Of a stretch of 64,000 bases of DNA, positions 14,460 to 26,574 are shown piece after piece. The notes under the pieces were generated by a model. It searched no databases. It was not told the origin of the DNA and saw nothing but the letters and a program-made list of their open reading frames with translations. Where the stretch lies: contig JAPYMA010000669.1 of the NCBI GenBank assembly GCA_035041965.1, forward strand, positions 62,001 through 126,000, read 5' to 3'. Positions within the stretch are counted from its first letter, which is position 1. Each line of letters opens with the position of its first letter. Both the position numbers and the translations under genes were made by a program. This DNA is from Anisakis pegreffii (lineage: Eukaryota > Nematoda > Chromadorea > Rhabditida > Anisakidae).

Positions 14460-15430
14460 CGAAGTGCCATTTCCGTCACAATCAATTCACATGATTGCAG
14501 TTCTCCCTCTTTTGATAACCTATTCGATCATGGTGAAAATGGAAACGTTAATGCAGCGATCCATCCATCCTATAATCATGAAGCTTCCTTGTGAAGAAAT
14601 TCATCGATCCCATCAGCTGAATGAATCGAATGCGCACTTTAAAAACATTGTTGAGCAATTATCGAGGACTGGTGAACAGAAGTCAACCAGTAATAATTCA
14701 CTGACCTCTTCAACGCTTCGCTGAACGCTCTGAGATTCTCACTCATGCGAGCATTTCCCCCATAAGAATCACTCACTTTCTGGATATTCCTTAAAGAATT
14801 TTTTTTTGCATTTTTTCCAAAAAACACTACTGGAACAATGAACGGCTGAGCTAGATACAACTTGATCGAATTTCGAATAAATGCTTCAAACAGTAAAAAA
14901 GCTAAATTGAGTTACCGATTCCGAAATCACAGACTGGCAATACTTCAACGTTCAGATTTCAATGCTCACAGCAGAAATAAAACGCCTTATTGAAGTCGTC
15001 TTTGACGAACGCAGTGTAAACATTCGCTTTTTCGACTTAGGCAAACAGCAATCGCAACAAACTGGTATCAACCTTCGAATCTGTTCTCAAACGCGTTTGA
15101 AGAGAAACATTCGACAGTAATCTTTTTAGCACACAATCTTGCGACGCTAGCAAAATCTATGCCGTTGTAGATGCGAGTGTTCTCATCTTTTTGAAAATCT
15201 GCTACTATTATTACTCGTACTAGTTGTTTTCCTACGATCGTCACTCGCATACTTCATCAAATAAGTCAATCATTTCAGCTCTATCCTCCTTATCAGTGCT
15301 ATTGAATGTGAACGTTTTTTGTGTCGAACGAAGCGATAAGAGTAAATCTTCTTCACGAAAAAATTCAAATGTGTTATGCAGAATGAAAAGTCGTTATTGC
15401 AGATAAACAATTCGTCAGCACAATCGCTTT

Positions 15431-16230
15431 TTGCAAGTTCATCAGAAACGTCCTCTCTATCAACAACACCTTCATCGGCAACATCAGGCGTGTGTTCGAG
15501 TGATAATGACCAAGAGGATGCTGATAAAATTGTACAAAAATCACGCCGCATTTGTGTTGATCACAACCAAATATCACCGCAACCACAAACACCTTCCAGT
15601 TCATTCGAAACAGCACACAACAACAACAACAATACTTCCATCCGATTATGACTCAATGAACAAGTTGACAATTCAAGAGTTTGTGAAGCTGGTTGTGACT
15701 GAAGTGAAAAAGAGTTTTTTATTCGCGCAAAATTCAATTGAAGATGACTCGAACGAAACACCTGAACAGATTTTGCGACGAAGACGCGCACAAGTTAGTA
15801 TGGCTTCATTTCGTATTTTTTGCTTCGTTCGAAATTTCATTCATTTGGGAATATCCAACAGAATTGATCCACTAGCTTGAAACATTTTCGTTATTGTTTT
15901 TCATTTATTCTTCGTCAAGTTAATTACTCAAATTTTGAACTGATTATTCAATAGGAAGTTGATTATTGAATGGGTTCTCGAGAAGAACACATTTAGTACG
16001 TTCACTTGAAATACTATTCATTCAGGTATTCCCGAAAATTTCAGAATAATGAAGCGGCTGCACGATATCGAAAACGACAGAGGGAAATAAGAGAAGAAAG
16101 TGAGAACGAATTGAAGAAGTTACTTAGGAAGAACAAAGAGCTGAAGCAACAGATTGAGCAAATGCAATCGGAAGTAATTCGACTCAAATGTGCCGTGATA
16201 TCGATGCGTACGCAAGACAGCAATTGTTAA
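15431..16230 (+). CDS. ATF4/ATF5-like bZIP transcription factor (C-terminal exons secure)
   Basis: This is a DNA-binding bZIP factor. Relatives of the ATF4/ATF5 type act in the nucleus as dimers in stress and amino-acid-response transcription. The exons are 15431-15793 and 16045-16230, joined in phase 0 (donor GTTAGT, acceptor TTTCAG). The join forms the basic region RRRRAQNNEAAARYRKRQRE, which carries the diagnostic N-x2-A-A-x2-R-Y-R pattern of ATF4-type proteins. A zipper follows with L, L, M, L at seven-residue spacing, and the protein ends SMRTQDSNC about eight residues after the last heptad leucine. From ATG 15431 the model has 182 residues. That start is uncertain: residues before MNKLTIQEF (ATG 15656) look like an off-frame reading of a Ser/Thr-rich frame (15376-15651) that ends just before this ATG. 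An overlapping upstream ORF would fit ATF4-type translational control. Confidence 0.75.
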
Positions 16231-17124
16231 TATCGCAATACTGCCATTTCTCAGGCTCTGGAACGTTCCTAGTTCTTTTAGGTGATGAAGTTCACTTGTT
16301 ATTCAATGGCTTTTCCAGTGTAATACATGATCTATTTCATCTCATATACAGATGCATTCCAGCCATTCAAAAGTACTCATTTTCACTCACATTCAGCGCT
16401 TCGAAAATGCTCTGCTCATAGCACTTTTATTATCGAGAACTATTCAGAGCAAATTCATAGTCAGCATTTGCATCTTTGCAAAAATATCTTACGTTTCGAG
16501 AGTTGAAAGTACAACATTATGCGGATGAATGACGCCCAAGAATTGGTTAAATTCGAAACGTTTGAATAGTAGAATGATAACGCTTCAAAATTGCATTGAT
16601 AGGAGTGATTCGCATATTTGATAAGCTGTTGAAGGCTGATCGTTGCATTCACTTACGTTTTTCAACTATACTTTTTGTGCTTTTTAGCACGTACGTAGAT
16701 GTGTGTGGGTGAATGCCGTGAAATCTAAAATTAAACAGAGAAATGCTACACTGAATGCTTTCATTCATCGCGCTTAGGCTACCATTGCGTTTCACACTCG
16801 AATATAGTTCTGTTAGGGATACATGAAAGTAGTCCATAATTAATATTGTTTATACTGTTAAATAATGATTAATGTTATGCTGAACGATTAATTCATCGAA
16901 GAATGTTCACTTACTTATCTACAACAATAATGTACATTCCTTTCTTATGCTGCACTAAACAAGCTTGTGTTGTTTATTCATATCATATTGAATTATTTCA
17001 ACATCACGAAATGTATCATCAAGTTATGAAGATAATACGATTCGAGCTCAAAAGTGAAATTGGGACTGGGAACGGTTTTGACTGGAGAGGTTTTGCGTGA
17101 AAGGGTACTTACTGAACGTCGACT

Positions 17125-20100
17125 TTAGCAGCATTTGGATGAGTATGAGCATCTGAAGAATACGAAATCATCCGATGAAATCATGGTGGTGGGAGAGACG
17201 AATGGATTAAACAATGAACTGATGGGAGGGGGTAGAGCTCTAATCCAGTCTCTGTGCCGAGACAATTCAGCCGAAATGCGTTGGATTTATGTGGACTATA
17301 TCTATGATACACTTGTTCACTGCTACAACAGTGATCACTTATGATTAGGATCTGTAAATTAACACATATATACATTAACTCGTTGATCACAGCTGTTACA
17401 TACAGCAGTTTTTTTGTTGCTTGTAATCGTATAACAATTCATATTCTTGTTGAGTGATCACTTATATATTTGATTAGTTTTTTATTTGTGCAGCATTCAA
17501 ATGAAGATTAATTTATTCTTTTGTTTGAATATCTCACAATCAATCAATCGACAATAAAATTGCTTGGTCGTAGTTGTCAAGAAGTCGGAAATGAATCAAA
17601 AAAACTTCATTTGAAATGAAGTATAGCCTCTGAAGGACGGCAAAAATACATAAACAATTGGTTTTGTTCATGTTTTGGTGTTGTTGATGATGGTGACTGG
17701 TGACCTATTCGAAAAAGCTTTATTGAAGGAGAAGTTACCAATGCGGTGAAGATGATTCGATGTTAAATATTATGTGAAATCAAGTAATGAGCTTAGAGCA
17801 TTATTTATTCGGTAATCTTACGAAAAATGTCCGTGAGAATTATACAGAATGGGAGCTGGAAAGGATGATGACAATGTTGAATGGTGTAATGAAGGATGTT
17901 CTGGGCTCATTTGATAACAATTATGATCAATTCGATAGTTACATGAACTTGAACGGTAGGAATTTGATGAGACTGGTGACGAAGTATACCTTGCTGAATG
18001 CGATCCACTCCTGTACGGACTATTGCTGAGAATATAGCCTGAACATTCGGGACATTTGCGTAGTTGTTGGTGGGCATTTTGAATTGGTTCATCGTGCGAT
18101 CTACTTGTCGGTATCAAAATCGGTGATGAATGCGATAGATTATTATCCTGTCCTGAAAGCAGCGTTCTTTACTCGTTGTTTACCAGAAATTATCGCTTCT
18201 GAATGTTCTTTGGTAGTGATCACACAAACACGATATTTGACATTCCAAGACACGATGGGTCATCGGCGGTTGTAGTGGTCCATGGCCACAATCAGATACA
18301 TCTACCTATTGCTTAAGTAAAGGAAACGAGGAACTAAACTGTTTGTGAGGCTAAATTGTCGAAAATGCGGAATTTTGCGAGTAAACAACATGAAATGGCA
18401 ATTTGAAATTGATCTGTGTTATTCTCGTAGTGTTAATTGGTTGTTCGGAATGAAAACTTTGCCGTTCACATACCGAGAAATTGCATTCTCGGTGATTGTT
18501 GTGCATTAGATTGGCAAGGTGATACACTGCGATCGTTTTGATGCGTTCGTCTTCTGTTGATGGATCGTCGAGTGGTGGACGATGACGAGAATGGACTGGA
18601 CGGCTGCAGTGAACCACCTCGAGTCCAGAACTTCGAGAATTCCTTTGCGTTACGATTCACATTCGAACGTTGTCGATTCAACGAGCTACGCGTAACAACA
18701 CTCTCTTCTGCTTTCAGTTGTCGTTCGCGATGCTTGATTTGCATTGGTATCGACGGACTTGAAACTGAATTTCAGAGATTTACAAACCTCAATTTTCGAA
18801 GAATATAGTTGTATCAAACTGGACGATAGAACAGTGAACTCTTTGTATCGAACTGTGCAATAGGACAAACTTTACAATGCACTGATTTTGTGTCCGATTT
18901 GAACTTGTGTTTCGAGATGCAGTTAACAGTTTAAAAAATTCCAATATGCATGAAGAAAATTCCGTTTAATACAGTGGTTCTCATAGGGGGTGAAATCACC
19001 CATTTTGCGGAGTTTGGAGGTGTCAAGAGGTAGGGGAGGGGATTAGGAAATTAGTATTTCGTGCAGTTGTCATGTTATGACAGAATGCCATTGCGATGGT
19101 GCTTTTTAACTCGGATATATACATGTGGTTGGCTGATGGTAAAATTTTTCCTTCTTCTATTTTGTGATTGTGAGTCCTGGCCTGACAGGGTTTTCATTCG
19201 CTTCAACAGGGTTTTCATTCTTTTCCTTGCTGTTACAATCGCTCTCATAGCTTTTATCACCAAAAGTGTTCTCTTCTGCTAATTTCTCATTCATTTCACT
19301 CAACAAGTAAAGTTAAATTCTCATTCTATCACATACACTCTATAATTGATCATTTGATTGTCGAACGTTGTTGAGCAATAATATTTGATTATTGTACTGT
19401 TGATTTCGGCTGTCTACACTCGTCAACGTATTCAGTAAATAGTATATGCTACTGGATGAGAAATTGATTCGAACTGTGAAGTGAAATGAGACGAAGTGAA
19501 TGAGAAAAACTCATGAAGAGAATGGTATTCGCATGCAATAGCTATGAGAGTAAATACAACACGTCTGAAAAGAATGAGAATCCATTCAAGTCAACTTGAA
19601 GTGAGCGTGTCAGAGACAATAGCTTTTCATGCAATCATAATCGATTGCAGTAATAAGCAACACAATGGTCTAGGACAGAGGTTCTCATAGGGTGAAAATT
19701 TACTCGTTCTGGGTAATTTGCGGGTGTCGGAGGGGGAAGGTAACGGCGGCCTGCCAGATTATCAAAAGGAGGAATGGAACACCCTAACATGACAACCACT
19801 GGTTTAATATGTTCGAAGTTCTAAGCGTGGAAGAAGATCCAAGTTACCGGATCGGTAATCTTGAGAATAAATAGATCATTTCACATCAAACCGCATGTGC
19901 TTTTTCGGCACATTACTTAGACCAATTCGACTCTACGTCAAATGCTGCTGGATGAAATTTTAAATGAACATTTTTCTGATCATCCACATTTGAGGAATTT
20001 AATGGAAGTACTTTTTGCGTATTGGTATTGAAGAAGATAATTGAATTTATTGTGGATTCGTCGAGAAAGTAATTGAAGATGGCAGCAGACAATATCCGTT

Positions 20101-21860
20101 CTGTTTTTGTTGTGAATGTTTCTGATTGATGAGTCCAATTTCTTCTCTTATGATAAATTTCGTTGGTTTGAGAGAAAAATGAAGCTTTTTAGGTTTTATG
20201 TGTAAAGTTTGGATATTCAGCAGTGGGTATTCAAGCACTCATTCCATGGATCACAACAACTCAGTAAACGGTGTATCCTCAAGACAGCATCTCATAAACA
20301 ACAAATACCCTCTTGAAATTAGTCTCAGTGGATGCCTTACTAAGAAAATATATTTCAATCGGATGAAAGTTTGCTTGAAAGTGCTTCGCACATTCTCTCA
20401 ATGTGATCACATCGTTCAAAATATAGTTGTTTATACCCTCAGAACATTTGTACTTCTCCCTCAGCTTAGAATCGTTTCGATCAAATGAGGTCAAAAATTG
20501 TGATATTGTTAATGAGTTCTGATGATATGGATGCTGACATAGAGACTACAGTACCTATTGCATGCATTTCTCTAATAAATTGAACTTTTTATTGGGATAC
20601 CATTTGTGAAGAGTTGAGTGCTTTAATGAAGTTCCACGCGAAAATGTTCCACAAACAAACGTAAACGACGAACATGATGCAATGTGAAGGAATATCGTTA
20701 AATGCTTGTTGAATATCGCCGTCTGTGGAATATAGCATTTCCTTAATGGAATTCAACTCGAATGGATCCATTCCTAGCAGGAAACGCTTATTTGGCAAGG
20801 TTTTTGCAGTTGACAGAGGAAATATTTCTTGGATAAACGAGATGCGAACAACGGATATCCCAGTGGGTATTCATTGCATCCGTTGCCTCACACAATTGTT
20901 TGAATTCTCTTGACCGAAATGTGATTGGAATGATCGTTTTTGCTTGGCGGAATCGCTATGATTTCATTATGTGTTTGATTACCATATCAAACGATTCAAT
21001 ATGGAATTAATTTTTTGTAACTGTTAATGTCTTTCGTTAGCATATTAATTCCGTTTCATACTCATCAGCTTTCCATCATGAACAGATTTCTCTTGAATGT
21101 TTTCGATACATTTCAGTGCAGTGAAATATTCAATCAGCTCTGAGAAGTCTTCATGGAACAACGGATAATTTAGAAAAATGTAATTGTGAACATATTAATG
21201 AGGAAAATCTGTCAAAGTTAAACATATTTAATTTGAAGTGCAGCAAACACGTGTAAGTGAAGTGTGCATTAGAAGCAGTGCCATAGTGGAGATCTCAGAT
21301 GAGAAAACAGTTCCAACCAATGATACCTTATCTCCAGAGGAGAGAATTTTTTTTTGACATCCTCAAAAAAATGTCTCAGCAACGTTCAGTTGCCAAAGCT
21401 AAGATCGGTACGATAGTTGTTTTCCTGATCGAAATAGGGGAAATTTCAGAGCTGGAGCTTGAGTCGGAGCCGAAATTCGCAAAAAATGTGAGGCTAGAGC
21501 TGAAGCTGGAACTGCAGCCGAAGGCAGCATTTCAAGAAGGCAGCGTTGAATAAATCTATGCATTACCTATTCACAAGCGATGATGCTTGATGATTATCAT
21601 TTGCCAGTGAAATGTTCATTAACAATCAACCAAACACAGTCATTAAATGAATTCATTGAGGACATTATAAGCGATAATGGAAAACTATAAACCAATTTGA
21701 TTGAGAGATCAAAAAGAAATGAAAAGAATAGTGAATGTGAAATACCGTTCAGTTGTTTGGCGCTTCGGAATGAGCGTTGTTTTGTGGACGAACGATGAGC
21801 GAAGTTCGACTTGTTTCGGGGTGATGCGATTGAGCGACTGCTGCCGTTGGCGCCCATCAT
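17125..21860 (-). CDS. Serine-rich protein of unknown family, possible N-myristoylation
   Basis: This is a model of four minus-strand exons: 21860-21746, 18764-18474, 18152-17822 and a tentative last exon 17251-17125. Phases agree at every join (1, 1, 2), with acceptors ATTCAG, TTTCAG and CACAG and donors GTATTT, GTATGT and GTAAGA. Total length is 287 residues. The N-terminus is MM-GANGSS; if the second Met (21857) is used, MGANGS fits the N-myristoylation consensus. The rest is rich in Ser, Arg, Asn and Gln and contains AKEFSKFWTRGGSLQ, a basic RRSINRRR patch and KCPECSGYI. No domain is recognised. Intron 1 (about 3 kb) contains the hAT-like element at 18972-19801. The gene points tail-to-tail at the bZIP gene. 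An antisense plus-strand frame covers 17787-18272 but is cut by an in-frame TGA at 18027. The last exon is the weakest part. Confidence 0.5.
18964..18971. repeat. Left target-site duplication GTTTAATA
   Basis: These eight bases abut the left terminal CAGTGGTT of the hAT-like element. They are identical to the eight bases after its right end, which supports insertion of the whole 830-bp unit as one event. Confidence 0.8.
18972..19801. mobile_element. hAT-like non-autonomous DNA transposon, 830 bp
   Basis: The left end is CAGTGGTTCTCAT (18972-18984) and the right end, read on the opposite strand, is CAGTGGTTGTCAT (19801-19789), which is 12 of 13 matching. The element is flanked by a perfect 8-bp duplication GTTTAATA at 18964-18971 and 19802-19809. 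CAGNGGTTCTCA ends plus an 8-bp target duplication are typical of the hAT superfamily. A second left-arm copy begins at 19676 (CAGAGGTTCTCATAGGG), about 65% like the left arm. A reversed piece of the right end (GTTGTCATGTTA) occurs near 19067. No transposase is visible; the longest frame inside is 73 codons and unrecognised. It sits in intron 1 of the minus-strand serine-rich gene. Confidence 0.8.
19802..19809. repeat. Right target-site duplication GTTTAATA
   Basis: These eight bases directly follow the right terminal AACCACTG of the hAT-like element and match the left flank in all eight positions. Confidence 0.8.
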
Positions 21861-22152
21861 TAACACGAACGTTAGCAAATGAACACGAATCAACCGAGTG
21901 ACATAGCCGATCACGTTTGACTGTTATCTGGATGGTGCAACGTAACCAAATTGAGATTTGCTTAGAGGATGTGCAATTTGTAGTGTGAAGAGTCTGAAAC
22001 ACGGAAATTGTTCGCGACATTCATGAGTCATGGGACCCAAACGACGATTGATACAACGATCAATTGATGAACACAATAAATTAAAGATATGCTACATCAG
22101 CACTGAATATTTCAGCCGATTCAAGATATTGGAACTCATTTGAATCAGGTAA

Positions 22153-22220
22153 AAATGACAGGTGAAAATGATAAAACAGGTGAAACAGATGAAAATGATA
22201 AAAATGACAGGTGAAAATGG
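22153..22220. repeat. Imperfect A/G-rich short tandem array
   Basis: The units AAAATGACAGGTGAAAATGATAAAACAGGTGAAACAGATG are repeated imperfectly (GACAGGTGAAAATG occurs twice, with AACAGGTGAAACAG between). It has no convincing coding role. Confidence 0.5.
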
Positions 22221-22480
22221 AGGTGTGAAAACGACATACAATCCACAATATCTGCATAATAGCGGACATACAATGATTTCAAATATTAACATAATGTTAA
22301 TCGTATTCTACCCAGTTAAACATTTGAAAAAAAGATTAATTTTGACAAGTCTTGAAACTCATTCAAAAACGAGTCTTGAAAAAAGACTTTGAGCGCAATT
22401 TCTGATTATAAGATAAAATCACCGTTACATTCAAAGCGTTAACCAGCACGCTTATTGATTTCAAAAATACTTCGATTCAG

Positions 22481-23049
22481 CCTATGAAATGGAATTGCCG
22501 CGATCTCTCTACGCACATTTTTTATTTGAGTTTCTCACCTTTGCAAAGATTTTCACTGCATACTCTATCGTCGAAATTTTTGAACTTGAAATATCCGCGA
22601 CACTGCTTATCATTACCGAATAAACCAGGTATCAAAATTTTGTTCAGTATCCTTTTTAGTGAGATTATACATTAACAAAGCTTCAAACTCTTTCGTTTCT
22701 TTTTCGGAGAGCAAATCCAAATGCATATCGTCATTCATTGAACTTAGTTGTTGTTAGAAGAGTGATTTTCATATCGTATCAATGTCCAAAAACAATCGTT
22801 TAATCACGTTCGGATCATTCGAATGATACTGAAGATTTATTCACATGATCTAGCCTGATTCAGACTTATTCATTGTTCAACAGATTTGCTCTACTTTCGA
22901 AGTTACATTTTCAGAGAAAACCAAAAACTCCCAATTATTGGCAGAAAAGAGTCTGAAGAAATCATCACAATTTCTTCCTTGAAATTTCCAAAATCAACTG
23001 GAAGCGCTATCCGCCGAATCCAGCTGGAACCACTGGAACCACTAGGTAG
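22481..23049 (+). CDS. Weak two-exon candidate, unrecognised
   Basis: An acceptor CGATTCAG precedes 49 open codons from 22481 to a donor-like CCAG|GTATCA at 22630. A second acceptor, ACATTTTCAG, lies before 22914. The second exon stays open to CCACTAG|GTAGAC in one frame, but the frame that matches the phase of the first exon stops after about 20 codons. No domain is recognised. This is the best that can be said for the stretch between the serine-rich gene and the tandem repeat. Confidence 0.15.
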
Positions 23050-23290
23050 ACTCTTATCGGAGGTCATTTTTTTCGCAAAATATCAAAGGTTTTCCTCATT
23101 TTGTCCACATATCTCACGATCAGTACGGAAATATTCACCTCTGTCATTACACCTACACTATACTGCTTAGTAAGATGAATCGAACGTGTTTTAAAATTTG
23201 TTTGCTGTTTCTTACGCGTTGACGAAAAAATTCCCCATAGTATCGCTCGGCTTTCGAATCAGAGCCGTGAAAAACTTTTAAATATCAATA

Positions 23291-23410
23291 AGAATCCTCT
23301 AAGTTCATCAGAACAAGCTAAAAATCCTCTAAGTTCATCAGAACAAGCTAAAAATCCTCTACGTTCATCAGAACAAGCTAAAAATCCTCTAAGTTCATCA
23401 GAACAAGCTA
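23291..23410. repeat. 30-bp tandem repeat, four copies
   Basis: Four head-to-tail copies of a 30-base unit containing AATCCTCTAAGTTCATCAG occupy 23291-23320, 23321-23350, 23351-23380 and 23381-23410. Copy 3 differs by one base (CTACG for CTAAG) and the first copy differs at its first two bases. Because 30 is a multiple of three, the minus strand reads a decapeptide repeat (SDELRGFLAC) within a 70-codon frame (23259-23471). No flanking exon signals support that this is translated. Confidence 0.9.
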
Positions 23411-24574
23411 AAAGTTCACCAGCAACGGCAATAGCGAATGTGCTGTCATGAGCACTAACAACATACAGCAACCGTCAGCGTTATTAATAAACGACCCCAG
23501 CTTGTCATATGAACTTGCCTAAAGTCCAACAACTTTTTAAAATAATCGCCTCAATGATCGCTTCGTGCGACATAAGTCGCAATTTTGAAAATTAATATAC
23601 ACATCGTTGCTAGGTTGCAGAGTATATCGAGCTAATAAAACCGCTTAAAAATAGGCTTAATGTGTTGATCTTCAATGATCTGCATTGAACTGATGTCAGA
23701 GGCTTTTTTTCAGTCCACCGTAATTATGCACTTAACGATCACTCGTCAACACTTCGGAATTACTCGCTGCAAATCAGGCAGCAATTGTGATTTCTCGGAT
23801 GCATCCAGATTTGGCATCATTCATCTGAGGTGATCTCGTATCATTGCTGCTGTATGATTATTAGTTGAAGGTTTGCAAAAACGACATATATTTAAATGAA
23901 TTATTCAGCACTGTAAACGTAATCATTCATCATCAACATCACCGACTAGCACGATGAGAGCAATTTCTTAAAGCAAATGAAAAAATTCCGATGGGCAAGT
24001 GTTGGTGAAAATTAATTTGATAGAAGACTATTGCAGTGCATTGGGTCGAAAATGCTATTCGCAAATTAATGTTTGTGAACCGATCATCTCAGCCAAACTC
24101 AATGAGTAGGTTTTGAAAACGTGAAGTAGCAATCAACATTTCTTTTCTAGCACCACAAACGAATCAGAATGAAGAAAAAAATGCCCCAAAGTATAAATTA
24201 CTTTAATGAGTTAACCTAAAATTCCGCGACAAATACGATGTCGAGATCGATAAAAAATGCAATGTTGAATGAAATTCGGCAAATGAAGAATAAAACTAAC
24301 GGAACGTAATGTAATTAGCGAATAAAATGCAAAAATGCGACTGCCTTAACAAAATTTTTTGAAGTATTTGAAAATGTAGAACTTATACATTGTCTGAAGT
24401 AAATTCATGCTCTAATGTTTTCTATCAGATAACGGTTATTTAATTGTTTAGAGACATCAGAAACAATACGAAGGCACAGCAAAAAACTCTTTAATGATTA
24501 TAATTAATTCAAAATTTGTTCTGCGGCACTTAATTAATCGACAGGCTAACATGCAATTAGCCTCACGAGGGAAG

Positions 24575-24873
24575 TCACATTAGTGAAAAGGGTGATATTA
24601 GACGATCCATAAAACATTTTGAAGCGCCGGCGATGACAATTATGAGCACATGCTGAAAATCTAATGAGCACCCTTTGGAAACGATTAATGCACCAAGCAA
24701 GAGCTGCTTCATCCTGCAGGGCCAATCGGTATCGAGAAGATCTTATATGACTCTGACGCGATAAAGAGTTGCAGTAACGAACGATCGTCGAAGGTTCGTT
24801 CAAGATCAACGCGGAAGTTTTCTTGATGCCAGTTCGAGCGCAAAACTTTTCGATGCGAATAAGGACAGCTCAT
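24575..24873 (-). other. Patch of overlapping coding-like short ORFs
   Basis: On the minus strand a 54-codon ORF (24873-24709, containing RVDLERTFDDRSLLQLFIAS) ends in a TGA that overlaps, as ATGA, the start of a 45-codon ORF (24712-24575, starting MKQLLLGALIVSKGCS). A third frame is open for 87 codons (24546-24809). Local base composition is less AT-rich than the surroundings. No family is recognised and all three may be remnants of one older coding segment. Confidence 0.2.
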
Positions 24874-26574
24874 TCATCCGCACAATAATTCAACTTCTTA
24901 AATGACTTTTCTGACAAATTTCGATTCATTTATATGCCATCGCATGAAATTAATTAGTTATTTGACGAACGCGATAACATTCCAATCGTTCTCGGATTTG
25001 TTTACATCCATTTAGAGTTTCCTTTAGTAGGTGGATTGTTGCAAACACCTGTTTAGCTGAAGTTTCGTCGGCTTGTCAATTAGTGATTGTAATCATTTTT
25101 CTCATCTTAAATTTTCATGACGAAATTCGAACCGCTGCGCTAAGCATTTCACTGCTACCTGATGAGTGGGTGCATTGTGATTCAATATAAATTTCACTTA
25201 AATTATTCAATAACAAAGCCAGATGAATTTTATCACGATAATAGTTGTGAATAACTCTATAAAAGTACACTTCCAGATGAAACACTACTCTGAAAATCAT
25301 TTACATAAAATTTTCACTTCGTTTTCGATGTGCGATATCCCACGCATAGTGTGTTTACATGATTGGGAAACTTTTCATGTGAAATCGCTCTCCTTTCAAA
25401 TGTCAGTGCCACAAATTCGCCATTGCTCCACAAATATACAAACTTGGAGAGGTGGATCCGGCATGAGTTGGCTACCACAAAATATTGCTCTCTACATGAA
25501 GTTTCCGATTCTGGGCCACTACAGAATGCTGTTTGTAGCTCTACTATCTAGTGACAAAAGTAATACGATTGAGCTACTGTTGCTGCTGATCTGCTGAAGA
25601 GAACGATTGATTTATCATAAGATGATTACCCACTGATCAAAAAACACCCTCTCTGGTTGCCGATCACCTCCTTCAATTGCTCAATGTTACCGAATTTTCT
25701 TCCTGCCCACCACCGTCTGTCCTTAAAAGGAGAACATATCAAAATAGTTCTTCTGTTCAAGTTCTTCACCAAGCATCTTCAACGCTTACCAAACAACAAT
25801 TGAATACTTCATCCCTAAGGATGAGTCATGCGCTATTTCAAGTATTATTGCTCCGATAAATGTTGGTTGTTGGCTCGTCATAGGTCTGTCAGTGAGCACT
25901 TGATTGAACATTATTAATGCGAGCAATCCTCACTAATATTCGCCTGAAAATTTTCTCAACTCTATCTCAGTTCCAACCCAAAAAATAGCTTGTATTATCA
26001 TAAAACTGAGTTCGAAAAAGAACGAATTAGTCGGATGTGGGCAAATTGTGTAATCAAAAATCAGTCAGTCATACCTATGAAGTAAGAATTTGAAAGATGG
26101 GACGATTTGTTTACGTTTTTTGAGTTTTGTGGATAGTGATTCGATTTTGTGACAGCATCAACAATCAGTCAAACTGAACGGCATTCATTGCAAGAAACAA
26201 AATCAGATTTGGTCAGATGTTGTTGGATGATGTGAGAAAGAGGATAAAATGATACAACGGAAACGAATAATGCGATGTTTACAGAAAAATCACCAGGGAA
26301 TAAACTTTGGAAGCGAAGCGATTGCTCGAGAATTACGACTGCGTGCTAGCGAGCAGAACATTTGATACTATTCTAACAACTATAAACATCATTCGTTGAC
26401 ATCCATCACTTCATTCTAAAGTTCATAAATCCCATTGCAGTAATTTGAGATTAATCTGAGAATCGATTCCATTTGATTTCTCCATGTGCACAAACCATTC
26501 ACAAATGGAGAGCACGAACGCTGATTCTAAAACAAATAAAACTGCTAATGCGAAAAGAGTGCAACTATATGGTG

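Noticed and set aside
17787..18272. Long plus-strand frame with a single internal TGA (18027), at first sight a selenoprotein-like or read-through gene
   Set aside because: The minus strand carries exons there with matching splice phases, the serine-rich minus frame explains the open antisense frame, and no SECIS-like element was identified.
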